Shown one piece after another: positions 1 to 5,331 of a stretch of DNA of 5,331 nucleotides (position 1 is the first letter of the stretch; every line of letters starts with the position of its first letter). The stretch comes from Acidobacteriota bacterium. Its GTDB lineage: Bacteria > Acidobacteriota > Vicinamibacteria > Vicinamibacterales > UBA2999. Under the pieces are notes generated by a model. It saw only the letters and a list, made by a program, of their open reading frames with translations. It searched no databases and was not told the origin of the DNA. Where the stretch lies: assembly GCA_947478985.1 (NCBI GenBank), contig CANJYC010000155.1, positions 1 to 5,331 of the forward strand. The letters are read 5' to 3'. Position numbers and translations under genes: made by a program.

Positions 1-31
1 GTCGCAGGTTCGAGCCCTGCACCGCCCACCA
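1..31 (+). tRNA. tRNA 3' end (partial, probably tRNA-Val)
   Basis: Only the 3' part of a tRNA is inside the window. A T arm is visible, with stem GCAGG (4-8), loop TTCGAGC (9-15) and stem CCTGC (16-20). It is followed by the 3' acceptor strand ACCGCCC (21-27), discriminator A28 and an encoded CCA (29-31). The matching 5' acceptor strand would be GGGCGGT, which together with discriminator A is common in tRNA-Val, and Val-Asp pairs are frequent in bacteria. The anticodon is outside the window, so the amino acid is inferred. Only 16 bases separate it from the next tRNA, so the two are probably co-transcribed. Confidence 0.85.
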
Positions 32-47
32 GCACGAATCAAGGCTT

Positions 48-124
<77 letters not shown>

Positions 125-148
125 ACCCAAGCTTCAGTAGCACTCGTC

Positions 149-191
149 CAGCCTCTGCGGGGTCGCCCGCAGACGGCCGGCTGACACTTTT
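149..191 (+). terminator. Probable terminator of the tRNA cluster
   Basis: A perfect 8-bp stem TCTGCGGG/CCCGCAGA (154-161/166-173) closes a GTCG loop. A further 5 bp, CAGCC/GGCTG (149-153/179-183), can stack outside it if CGGCC (174-178) bulges out. A short T run (188-191) follows four bases later. It lies 24 bases after tRNA-Asp and before the next gene, as expected for a terminator. The T tract is short and slightly displaced, so it could instead be a processing or stabilising hairpin. Confidence 0.5.
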
Positions 192-265
192 CGTGGCCGT
201 TCCTCAACTTCTGGGGATCTCTGCCGATTAGAGCGGAAAGTGACTCCAGCGGACGGAACCGGCAA

Positions 266-1180
266 ATGACACCACCACCCAGCCAGGGCGCCAAGCCCGC
301 ACAGGGCAAGCTCGCTTTATATGCCGAGGGCCTGCTCAACGGCAGCGAGCTGCCAATGTTTTCCAGCCAGTTACTGCAGTTGCTGGGGCTGCCCCTTGAC
401 GATCCATCCGCGCCGCGAAAAATCATCGAGCTCGTCGGTGATGACTACGCCTTGACGTGCAAGGTGCTGCGCATCGCGAACTCGTTTCACTACAACCGTT
501 CGAATCGGCCAATTGAGAACCTGACCCATGCCATGGTGGTCCTCGGCATGGGCACGGTGCGGAACCTGGCGAGCACGCTCGGGTGCTTTGAGGCGTCCGC
601 GAATCGGTCTCCGCGCCTCAGAGACCTGATGATCCGCTCGATGATCTCGGCACAGGTCGCGGAAGTCATCGCTGAGGGGATCACTGAGATCGACCGGGAA
701 GTCGCCTATCTGGCCGGCATGCTCCAGAACCTCGGGGAGGTCCTCGTGGCTCATCGCACGCCCGACAGTCACCTAGCCATCGTGCAGCGCATCGACGCTG
801 GTTGTGCGCGAGACATGGCGAGCATGATGGAAGTGGGGTTCACGTACGACCACCTCGCCCGCCTGGTCGGCCGCGAATGGAAGCTCTCGCCGAGTGTCTA
901 CTCGGTGTGGGACCAATCCAGGAGTACGGCGACCCTGACCCAGTTGGTGCGCTTCGCCAATGAACTGACGCGCGTGATGCTGCTGGGCTCGGAGGCCAAT
1001 CGAGAGGCGGGTCTGTCGCTGCTCCTGATGCGCCACGGGTCGGCTCTACGCCTCAATCAAGAGGAAGTGGCCGACGTATGGGGCCGCGCCATCGCGGATA
1101 TTCGGTCAACATTCGAGGCGCTCGGCGTGCCGCTTGCCTCGCTCGGTCTTCCACCGGTCTCGATGAAAAAGGCCAGCTGA
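266..1180 (+). CDS. HDOD domain protein
   Basis: This encodes a 304-residue cytoplasmic protein that is mostly one HDOD domain (about residues 22-215). HDOD is an HD-superfamily relative found in bacterial signalling proteins. Visible hallmarks are the LP near residues 29-30, DYALTCKVLRIANS at 60-73 (the classic D..L..kvLr.aNS motif), the Ai.lLG..tvrnL region at 89-101, and AYLAGMLQNLGEVL at 147-160. The E...DH...VG..W.L.P pattern runs from E189 through D195-H196 and W205 to P209. No receiver, GAF, EAL or GGDEF domain is attached and no membrane segment is seen, so it is a stand-alone HDOD protein whose output is unknown. HDOD proteins elsewhere are linked to stress, motility, competence or second-messenger signalling, and none of these can be assigned here. 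The ATG at 266 has a weak GGAA 7 bases upstream. The gene begins 141 bases after the tRNAs, and holB follows 55 bases downstream. Confidence 0.9.
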   Translation: MTPPPSQGAKPAQGKLALYAEGLLNGSELPMFSSQLLQLLGLPLDDPSAPRKIIELVGDDYALTCKVLRIANSFHYNRSNRPIENLTHAMVVLGMGTVRNLASTLGCFEASANRSPRLRDLMIRSMISAQVAEVIAEGITEIDREVAYLAGMLQNLGEVLVAHRTPDSHLAIVQRIDAGCARDMASMMEVGFTYDHLARLVGREWKLSPSVYSVWDQSRSTATLTQLVRFANELTRVMLLGSEANREAGLSLLLMRHGSALRLNQEEVADVWGRAIADIRSTFEALGVPLASLGLPPVSMKKAS

Positions 1181-1223
1181 TTCCCGAACCCAGACCCGAC
1201 GCCGGGATCGGCGCTCCGCGCGG

Positions 1224-1229
1224 TATTCT
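1224..1229 (+). promoter_or_regulatory. Possible -10 element of a leaderless holB transcript
   Basis: TATTCT fits the TANNNT form of a -10 box and ends exactly 6 bases before the GTG start of holB, which would put the transcription start on the start codon. No Shine-Dalgarno sequence can be seen before this GTG, as expected for leaderless translation. No convincing -35 box is present. The call is an inference from spacing, and co-transcription from the HDOD gene 55 bases upstream is the alternative. Confidence 0.3.
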
Positions 1230-1235
1230 GTCGTC

Positions 1236-2276
1236 GTGCCCTTCCGCGACATCATCGGCCACCGCAGGCTGGTGGCGCTGCTCTCGCGCGCTGCCGCGCG
1301 TGAGATGCTGCCGCCGTCGCTGCTGCTGGCCGGCCCCAGGGGTGTGGGGAAACGGAAGGCGGCTGTCGCGCTTGCCGAGGCGCTGAACTGCCTCGATCCG
1401 CTGACGGCCGGGGATGCTGCATCTGCCCTTGTCGCTGACGCTCCGGTCCGCGACGCGTGCGGACAATGTGCGTCCTGCCGCCGTATCCAGCGCGGTGTGC
1501 ACCCCGACATCATCACCATCGAGCCGGGTGATTCCGGCACGATCAAAATCGAAGAGATCCGCGACGTAATCGACAAGGCCGGCTATCGCCCGTTCGAGGC
1601 GCGGCGCCGCGTGGTCATCATCGACGATGCCGACGCCGCGGTGCATGCGGCGCAGAGCGCGCTGCTCAAGACGCTGGAGGAACCGCCGTCCGCGTCGGTC
1701 TTCATTCTGGTTTCGTCGATGCCCGACGCGCTCCTGCAGACCGTGCAGTCGCGATGCCCGCGCCTGCGCTTCGGCGCGCTCTCCCCGGCGGAAGTGGCCG
1801 AGGCGTTAATGCGCGATCACGGCTATGCCGAGCCGGCAGCGCGAGCCGCAGCGGCCGACGCAGACGGCAGCATCGGGCGGGCGCTCTCTGTCCAGTCGGC
1901 GGATCTCGCCGAGGCGCGCGACGGTGCGCAGCGGCTGCTCGAGCAGACTGCGCGTGTCAGCCACGCGGCGCAGCGGATGGACATCGCCAAGGCACTGTTC
2001 GGAAGCAAGCGGACCCCGGCGGAAGAGCGGGAACAGCTGGCCGCGTGCCTGCGTGCCCTCTCGTCGCTGCTGCGGGATCTGGGCCTGCTGGGGACCAGTG
2101 CCGACCCGAGTGCCCTTGCTAACGCTGACCTGCAGGACACGCTCGCGCGGCTGTCCGGGTCGTTCGACACCTCGCGCAGCCTTCGGGCCTTTGCCGCAGT
2201 CGACCGCGCGCTGGGTGCGCTCGAACGCAACGCCGGCTCGAAGGTCGTGGCCGACTGGCTCGTGCTGCAGCTGTGA
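1236..2276 (+). CDS. holB: DNA polymerase III subunit delta' (clamp loader)
   Basis: This is a 346-residue clamp-loader subunit; in the pentameric loader delta' helps place the beta sliding clamp on primed DNA. The N-terminal AAA+ region carries a P-loop-like GPRGVGKR (33-40) in which R40 replaces the usual Ser/Thr. The zinc-module cysteines are C52, C75, C78 and C81. A Walker-B-like VVIIDDAD (126-133) follows, then the AQSALLKTLEEPP helix (138-151) shared with DnaX and the SRC motif (172-174), whose arginine acts as a trans finger on the neighbouring ATPase subunit. The C-terminal half is the alpha-helical collar domain. The length matches the family (about 330-350). The GTG start is chosen because MPFRDIIGH is the family's normal beginning, and no Shine-Dalgarno is seen. 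The altered P-loop and DDAD suggest weak or absent ATP hydrolysis, common in delta'. It stops 20 bases before the sugar-nucleotide genes. Confidence 0.95.
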   Translation: MPFRDIIGHRRLVALLSRAAAREMLPPSLLLAGPRGVGKRKAAVALAEALNCLDPLTAGDAASALVADAPVRDACGQCASCRRIQRGVHPDIITIEPGDSGTIKIEEIRDVIDKAGYRPFEARRRVVIIDDADAAVHAAQSALLKTLEEPPSASVFILVSSMPDALLQTVQSRCPRLRFGALSPAEVAEALMRDHGYAEPAARAAAADADGSIGRALSVQSADLAEARDGAQRLLEQTARVSHAAQRMDIAKALFGSKRTPAEEREQLAACLRALSSLLRDLGLLGTSADPSALANADLQDTLARLSGSFDTSRSLRAFAAVDRALGALERNAGSKVVADWLVLQL

Positions 2277-2296
2277 CGCGGTAGGATATCCAGTCG

Positions 2297-3241
2297 ATGC
2301 AGTTCTGGAGCCGGCAGCGGGCGCTCGTGACGGGCGGAAGTGGATTTCTTGGTCGGCGGGTCGTCGAGCGGCTGACCTCGCTCGGATGCGGATCGATTGC
2401 CGCGCCGCGCCGGGCGGAATACGACCTTCGCGACCTCGGCGACGTGGTCCGCCTCTATCGGGATGTCCAGCCGACGATCGTGCTGCATCTGGCCGCACAC
2501 GTCGGCGGCATTGGCGCCAACCGCGAGCATCCAGGCGAATTCTTTTACGACAACTTGATGATGGGTGCGCAGCTGCTCGACCAGGCGCGCCGGTTCGACG
2601 TGCCCAAGTTCGTCGCCGTCGGCACCGTGTGCGCCTATCCGAAGTTCGCACCTGTGCCGTTTCGCGAAGAGGACCTGTGGGCCGGGTATCCCGAGGAGAC
2701 CAACGCCCCGTACGGGCTCGCCAAGAAGATGCTGCTCGTGCAGTCGCAGGCGTACCGACAGGAATACAGTTACAACTCGATCTTTCTGTTGCCCGTGAAT
2801 CTCTACGGGCCTGGCGACAACTTCGACCCCAGGACGTCGCATGTCATCCCCGCACTGGTTCGCAAGTGCGTCGAGGCTGTTGAGTCCCGGGCCAGTGAGA
2901 TTGAAGTGTGGGGCGACGGAACGCCGACGCGGGAGTTCCTCTACGTGGACGATGCCGTCGAAGGGATTCTGCTTGCGGCTGAGCACTACAACAGCAGTGA
3001 CCCCGTGAACCTCGGCTCTGGCACCGAGATCTCGATCGCGGATCTGGCGCGAGTGATTGCCGAACATGCCGGTTTCCGCGGCCGTATTGTCTTCGACACC
3101 AGCAAGCCGAATGGCCAGCCGCGGCGGAGGCTGGATGTGAGCAAGGCGCAGGAGCGGTTCGGCTTCCACGCGACGATGAGCTTCGACGAGGGGCTGCGGC
3201 GCACGGTGGAGTGGTACCTCGGAGCGCGGGTCGCCCGCTGA
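2297..3241 (+). CDS. fcl: GDP-L-fucose synthase-like NAD(P)-dependent SDR
   Basis: This 314-residue extended short-chain dehydrogenase has the length and layout of GDP-L-fucose synthase (about 320), which epimerises and reduces GDP-4-keto-6-deoxymannose. The Rossmann motif GGSGFLG is at 13-19. The family's active site is present: T110 and C112 in VGTVCAYPK, Y139 and K143 in YGLAK, and H182 in the SHVIPAL segment. The NLYGPGDNF (168-176) and REFLYVDD (212-219) blocks also match. T110 replaces the serine usual at this place in E. coli Fcl, and VCAYPK belongs to a subgroup often annotated only as an NAD-dependent epimerase. No GDP-mannose 4,6-dehydratase gene is in the window, so the exact nucleotide sugar is unproven. 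An AGGA (2283-2286) lies 10 bases before the ATG. It follows holB by 20 bases and the aminotransferase comes 11 bases later, suggesting one transcript with the latter. Confidence 0.85.
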   Translation: MQFWSRQRALVTGGSGFLGRRVVERLTSLGCGSIAAPRRAEYDLRDLGDVVRLYRDVQPTIVLHLAAHVGGIGANREHPGEFFYDNLMMGAQLLDQARRFDVPKFVAVGTVCAYPKFAPVPFREEDLWAGYPEETNAPYGLAKKMLLVQSQAYRQEYSYNSIFLLPVNLYGPGDNFDPRTSHVIPALVRKCVEAVESRASEIEVWGDGTPTREFLYVDDAVEGILLAAEHYNSSDPVNLGSGTEISIADLARVIAEHAGFRGRIVFDTSKPNGQPRRRLDVSKAQERFGFHATMSFDEGLRRTVEWYLGARVAR

Positions 3242-3252
3242 GCGTGACCGCG

Positions 3253-4368
3253 ATGACAGTGCCGCTGCTCGATCTCTACGCGCAGTACCGGCCGCTGCGG
3301 GAGGAACTGCTCGCCGCGGTCACGCGCGTGTGCGACAGTCAGCGCTTCATTGGCGGGTCTGAGATCGACGGTTTCGAGCGCGAAGTTGCGACGCACCTCC
3401 AGGTGCCACATGCGTTGGGTGTCTCATCGGGCACCGACGCCCTGGTCATGGCGCTGATGGCGCTCGAGATCGGGCCTGGCGATGAGGTCGTCACCAGCAC
3501 GTACTCCTTCTTCGCAACGGCTGGCGCCATCGCACGGGTCGGCGCCACTCCCGTGTTCGTTGACATCGACTCCGACACGTTCAACATCGACGCAGCAGCT
3601 GCCGTGGCCGCGATCACGCCGCGGACACGCGCCATCATTCCTGTGCATCTGTTCGGCCAGCCAGCGGATCTGGCACCGTTAATCGAGGCGACATCGAAGG
3701 CTGAAATTGCCGTCATCGAGGACGCTGCTCAGGCGATTGGCGCCGCATATCAAGGGCGGCCTGTTGGGGGCTGGGGGGCGATCGGCTGCTTCTCGTTCTT
3801 CCCAAGCAAGAATCTCGGTGCCTTTGGCGATGCCGGACTGGTCACGTCGACCGATGATGCCATCGCGCGTCGTCTCAGGCTGCTGCGCAACCACGGAATG
3901 GAGCCGAAGTACTATCACCATCTCGTTGGCGGCAACTTCCGGCTCGACGCTCTTCAGGCGGCCGTGTTGCGCGTAAAGTTGCCGCACCTTACGGCCTGGA
4001 CCGCCGCGCGCCAACACAACGCTGCGCACTACCGCGCGTTATTCGCGGAGGCGGGACTCATCGACATGGTCCGGCTTCCGACCGAGGCGCCAGACCGGAC
4101 GCACATCTATAACCAGTTCGTCATCCGCGCGACGGACCGCGACCGGCTCCAGGCGCACCTGACGGCAGGTGGTATCGGCACCGAAATCTACTATCCCGTT
4201 CCATTTCATCAGCAGGAGTGCTTCGTGCCGCTTGGCTACAGGCCGGGGGCGTTTCCCTTGGCCGAGGCGGCGGCCGCAAGCAGCCTGGCACTGCCGATCT
4301 ATCCCGAGCTTACCCACGCACAGCAGGCGGCGGTGGTTGATGCCATCCGGACGTTCTACCGGCGGTAA
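3253..4368 (+). CDS. DegT/DnrJ/EryC1/StrS sugar aminotransferase
   Basis: This is a 371-residue PLP-dependent aminotransferase of fold type I acting on keto groups of nucleotide sugars. From the start at 3253, motifs are VPLLDLYAQYRPL (3-15), SSGTDAL (58-64, phosphate binding), the IEDAAQAIGA block with D157 that pairs with the PLP ring nitrogen, and FFPSKNLGAFGD (182-193) with K186 as the Schiff-base lysine. C-terminal GTEIYYPVPFHQQECF is typical of the family. The neighbouring wbpB-type gene makes a WbpE/WlbC role likely, that is amination of 3-keto UDP-GlcNAcA with glutamate as amino donor. Sequence alone does not exclude another 3- or 4-keto sugar. ATG 3253 is chosen because the protein then starts in the family's usual way; GTG 3244 in the same frame is possible, and GTG 3211 would overlap the previous gene by 31 bases. 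No terminator is seen after its TAA. Confidence 0.92.
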   Translation: MTVPLLDLYAQYRPLREELLAAVTRVCDSQRFIGGSEIDGFEREVATHLQVPHALGVSSGTDALVMALMALEIGPGDEVVTSTYSFFATAGAIARVGATPVFVDIDSDTFNIDAAAAVAAITPRTRAIIPVHLFGQPADLAPLIEATSKAEIAVIEDAAQAIGAAYQGRPVGGWGAIGCFSFFPSKNLGAFGDAGLVTSTDDAIARRLRLLRNHGMEPKYYHHLVGGNFRLDALQAAVLRVKLPHLTAWTAARQHNAAHYRALFAEAGLIDMVRLPTEAPDRTHIYNQFVIRATDRDRLQAHLTAGGIGTEIYYPVPFHQQECFVPLGYRPGAFPLAEAAAASSLALPIYPELTHAQQAAVVDAIRTFYRR

Positions 4369-4387
4369 ACCTCCGTCAGATCAGGTC

Positions 4388-4417
4388 TTGACAGCGCGCA
4401 CGGCTCGCGCTTCTAAT
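4388..4417 (+). promoter_or_regulatory. Strong sigma70-type promoter of the regulator gene
   Basis: A perfect -35 box TTGACA (4388-4393) and a 5-of-6 -10 box TCTAAT (4412-4417) are separated by 18 bases. The expected transcription start is near 4423-4426. The site lies in the 137-base gap between the aminotransferase stop and the chosen start of the regulator, and it is the only near-consensus promoter noticed in the window. The -10 box overlaps the upstream in-frame ATG at 4416, so that ATG cannot be used by this transcript. Confidence 0.7.
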
Positions 4418-4419
4418 GC

Positions 4420-4440
4420 ATTGTTCACTTCCTGAACAAT
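4420..4440. promoter_or_regulatory. Perfect inverted repeat, probable operator
   Basis: ATTGTTCA (4420-4427) and TGAACAAT (4433-4440) are exact reverse complements separated by CTTCC. The 21-bp site begins two bases after the -10 box and covers the predicted transcription start, a position where a bound dimer would block initiation. It is AT-rich inside GC-rich surroundings and has no downstream T run, which favours an operator over a terminator. The protein encoded immediately downstream has a winged helix and is the natural candidate to bind it. No second copy was seen in the window. Confidence 0.65.
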
Positions 4441-4493
4441 ATCCGACCGTCGCCCACCAAAGGGGCCGCTTTGGCCGTGCCCTGACTGTGAGC

Positions 4494-4499
4494 GAGAGG
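4494..4499 (+). promoter_or_regulatory. Ribosome binding site deciding the regulator start
   Basis: GAGAGG lies 6 bases before GTG 4506. It is the best Shine-Dalgarno match near any candidate start of this gene. A GGAG at 4503-4506 could alternatively serve GTG 4512, two codons later. No such site precedes ATG 4416 or GTG 4488. Confidence 0.5.
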
Positions 4500-4505
4500 C
4501 ACGGA

Positions 4506-5123
4506 GTGCCTGTGCCACCCCAAGAACACGAATATAACCGTCAGATTCTGCAGGCGATCGCGTCTGGAGGCCCTGTCACGCAACGGTCCCTCTCCGGAGA
4601 TCTTGGGGTGGCGCTCGGCCTCACGAACCTGCTGATCCGGCGCCTGGCTGGGAAGGGATATATCAAGATGTCCGGCATGGGCACGCGCCATGTCCGGTAC
4701 TTGATGACGCCCGCCGGCTGGGAGGCCCTGGGCCGAGCGACCCGCCAATCGCTTGAGAACACGGTGCATCTCTACACGCAGACGCGCGAGCAGATTCGCG
4801 CAAGCCTCGCGGAGGTGTCGAACCGCTGCGAGGCCAGCGCCAATGGCGAAAAGCGGGTGGTGTTCTACGGCGCGGGTGACGTGGCTGAAATCGCCTATGT
4901 CAGCCTGCAGCGGACGGATCTGACGCTTGTCGGTGTCGTCGATGACCGCCGAACTGGAAAGTTCTTCGAAGTGCCGATCTGCGGACCGGACCGCCTCACT
5001 GCTGATGTGGTCAACGACCAGCCCTACGCGCAGGTGGTCGTCACGAGCGTCCGCCACGCTGAGGCCATCCAGGCGCGCATTGACGAGCGCGGCGTGCCGC
5101 ACAGCCGGGTGTTCTGCCTATGA
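4506..5123 (+). CDS. Winged-helix regulator fused to a Rossmann-like domain
   Basis: This 205-residue soluble protein has two parts. Residues about 8-82 form a winged helix: helices over NRQILQAIAS and TQRSLSGDLGV, a recognition-type helix around ALGLTNLLIRRLAGKGYI (36-53), and a wing ending in RYLMTPAGWEAL (64-75). This resembles the EPS-associated MarR-like family, in which the TPxG turn leads into a long helix, here about 72-108 and probably a dimer coiled coil. Residues about 115-205 look like a Rossmann-type nucleotide-binding unit: KRVVFYGAGDVAEIAY (116-131) with a GAGxxA loop, then LVGVVDDRRTGKFFEVPICGPDRL (141-164), reminiscent of PglD and CapD-type sugar proteins. No catalytic tyrosine-lysine pair is seen, so sensing is more likely than catalysis. 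The in-frame ATG 4416 was rejected because it overlaps the -10 box and its extra residues translate the palindrome. GTG 4488 and 4512 remain possible. It overlaps wbpB by 4 bases. The regulatory role is inferred. Confidence 0.85.
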   Translation: MPVPPQEHEYNRQILQAIASGGPVTQRSLSGDLGVALGLTNLLIRRLAGKGYIKMSGMGTRHVRYLMTPAGWEALGRATRQSLENTVHLYTQTREQIRASLAEVSNRCEASANGEKRVVFYGAGDVAEIAYVSLQRTDLTLVGVVDDRRTGKFFEVPICGPDRLTADVVNDQPYAQVVVTSVRHAEAIQARIDERGVPHSRVFCL

Positions 5124-5331
5124 GGCCAAAACGCTTCGCACTGGTCGGCGCGGCTGGCTACATTGCGCCGCGCCACATGAAGGCCATTCGCGAGACCGGG
5201 CACGAACTCGTGGCGGCGTTCGATCCGAACGACAGCGTTGGCATCATCGACAGTTACTTCCCGCACGCCGACTTCTTCACCGAATTCGAGCGGTTCGACC
5301 GCCACGTCGACAAGCTTCGCAGGAAGGGGGA
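5120..5331 (+). CDS. wbpB: UDP-GlcNAcA 3-dehydrogenase, WbpB/WlbA type (5' part)
   Basis: The first 70 codons are present and the gene runs off the right edge. The protein begins RFALVGAAGYIAPRHMKAI, followed by the DPNDSVGIIDSYFP and DFFTEFERF blocks. These match what I recall of the N-terminus of P. aeruginosa WbpB and Bordetella WlbA, Gfo/Idh/MocA-family oxidoreductases that use bound NAD to oxidise C3 of UDP-N-acetylglucosaminuronic acid. GAAGYIA (residues 10-16) is the dinucleotide-binding loop; the EKP and catalytic parts lie beyond the window. The product is aminated by a WbpE-type enzyme, and a DegT aminotransferase is encoded just upstream. The ATG overlaps the regulator's TGA (ATGA), and no good Shine-Dalgarno is seen, so translation is probably coupled to the regulator gene. 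Confidence 0.9.
   Translation, partial: MRPKRFALVGAAGYIAPRHMKAIRETGHELVAAFDPNDSVGIIDSYFPHADFFTEFERFDRHVDKLRRKG

Noticed and set aside
181..209. CTGACA followed 17 bases later by TCAACT as a promoter for the HDOD gene
   Set aside because: The -10 box matches only 3 of 6 and the -35 overlaps the predicted terminator stem.
1200..1213. Hairpin CGCCG-GGAT-CGGCG between the HDOD gene and holB
   Set aside because: It is only 5 bp with no T run, so chance in GC-rich DNA is the likeliest explanation; it is not called as a terminator.
2284..2291. Palindrome GGATATCC before the fcl-like gene
   Set aside because: It is a single 8-bp palindrome with no partner copy or promoter around it, overlapping the probable AGGA ribosome site.
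1823..3169. Minus-strand frame of 448 codons
   Set aside because: It lies opposite holB and the fcl-like gene, has low-complexity arginine/alanine-rich content and no recognisable motif. Long antisense frames are expected in DNA this GC-rich.
3211..3252. Upstream GTG start of the aminotransferase giving 385 residues
   Set aside because: It would overlap the previous gene by 31 bases and add residues unlike the family's N-terminus, which normally begins at the VPLLDL block.

Overview
The window is GC-rich bacterial DNA, densely coded and almost entirely on the plus strand. The style of the genes suggests an Acidobacteriota-like soil or groundwater organism, possibly Vicinamibacteria: a HolB with a zinc module and a typical MPFRDIIGH start, a stand-alone HDOD protein, and weak or absent Shine-Dalgarno sites. 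That placement is inference, not something the sequence proves.

Layout. Bases 1-124 hold the end of a tRNA cluster: the 3' end of one tRNA (tRNA-Val is the best guess) and a complete tRNA-Asp(GUC), followed by a bulged GC hairpin with a short T run that looks like the cluster's terminator. Bases 266-2276 carry two non-glycan genes: an HDOD-domain signalling protein and holB, the delta' subunit of the DNA polymerase III clamp loader. From 2297 to the right edge the window is a nucleotide-sugar locus: a GDP-L-fucose-synthase-like SDR enzyme, a DegT/DnrJ/EryC1/StrS aminotransferase, a small regulator-like protein, and the start of a WbpB/WlbA-type UDP-N-acetylglucosaminuronate 3-dehydrogenase that runs off the edge.

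How the genes fit together. WbpB/WlbA oxidises C3 of UDP-GlcNAcA, and a PLP aminotransferase of the DegT family (WbpE/WlbC) aminates the 3-keto product. Finding both here suggests that a 2,3-diamino-uronic acid is made for a surface polysaccharide, with a 6-deoxy sugar made by the SDR enzyme. Between the two lies the most interesting piece: a 205-residue protein joining an N-terminal winged helix, resembling EPS-associated MarR-like regulators, to a C-terminal Rossmann-like domain resembling the nucleotide-binding part of PglD/CapD-type sugar enzymes. It has its own promoter (TTGACA, 18 bp, TCTAAT), and a perfect 8-bp inverted repeat (ATTGTTCA, 5 bp, TGAACAAT) lies at the expected transcription start. 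Its stop codon overlaps the wbpB start (ATGA). A testable reading is a one-component switch that senses a nucleotide or nucleotide sugar and controls its own gene together with wbpB and whatever follows.
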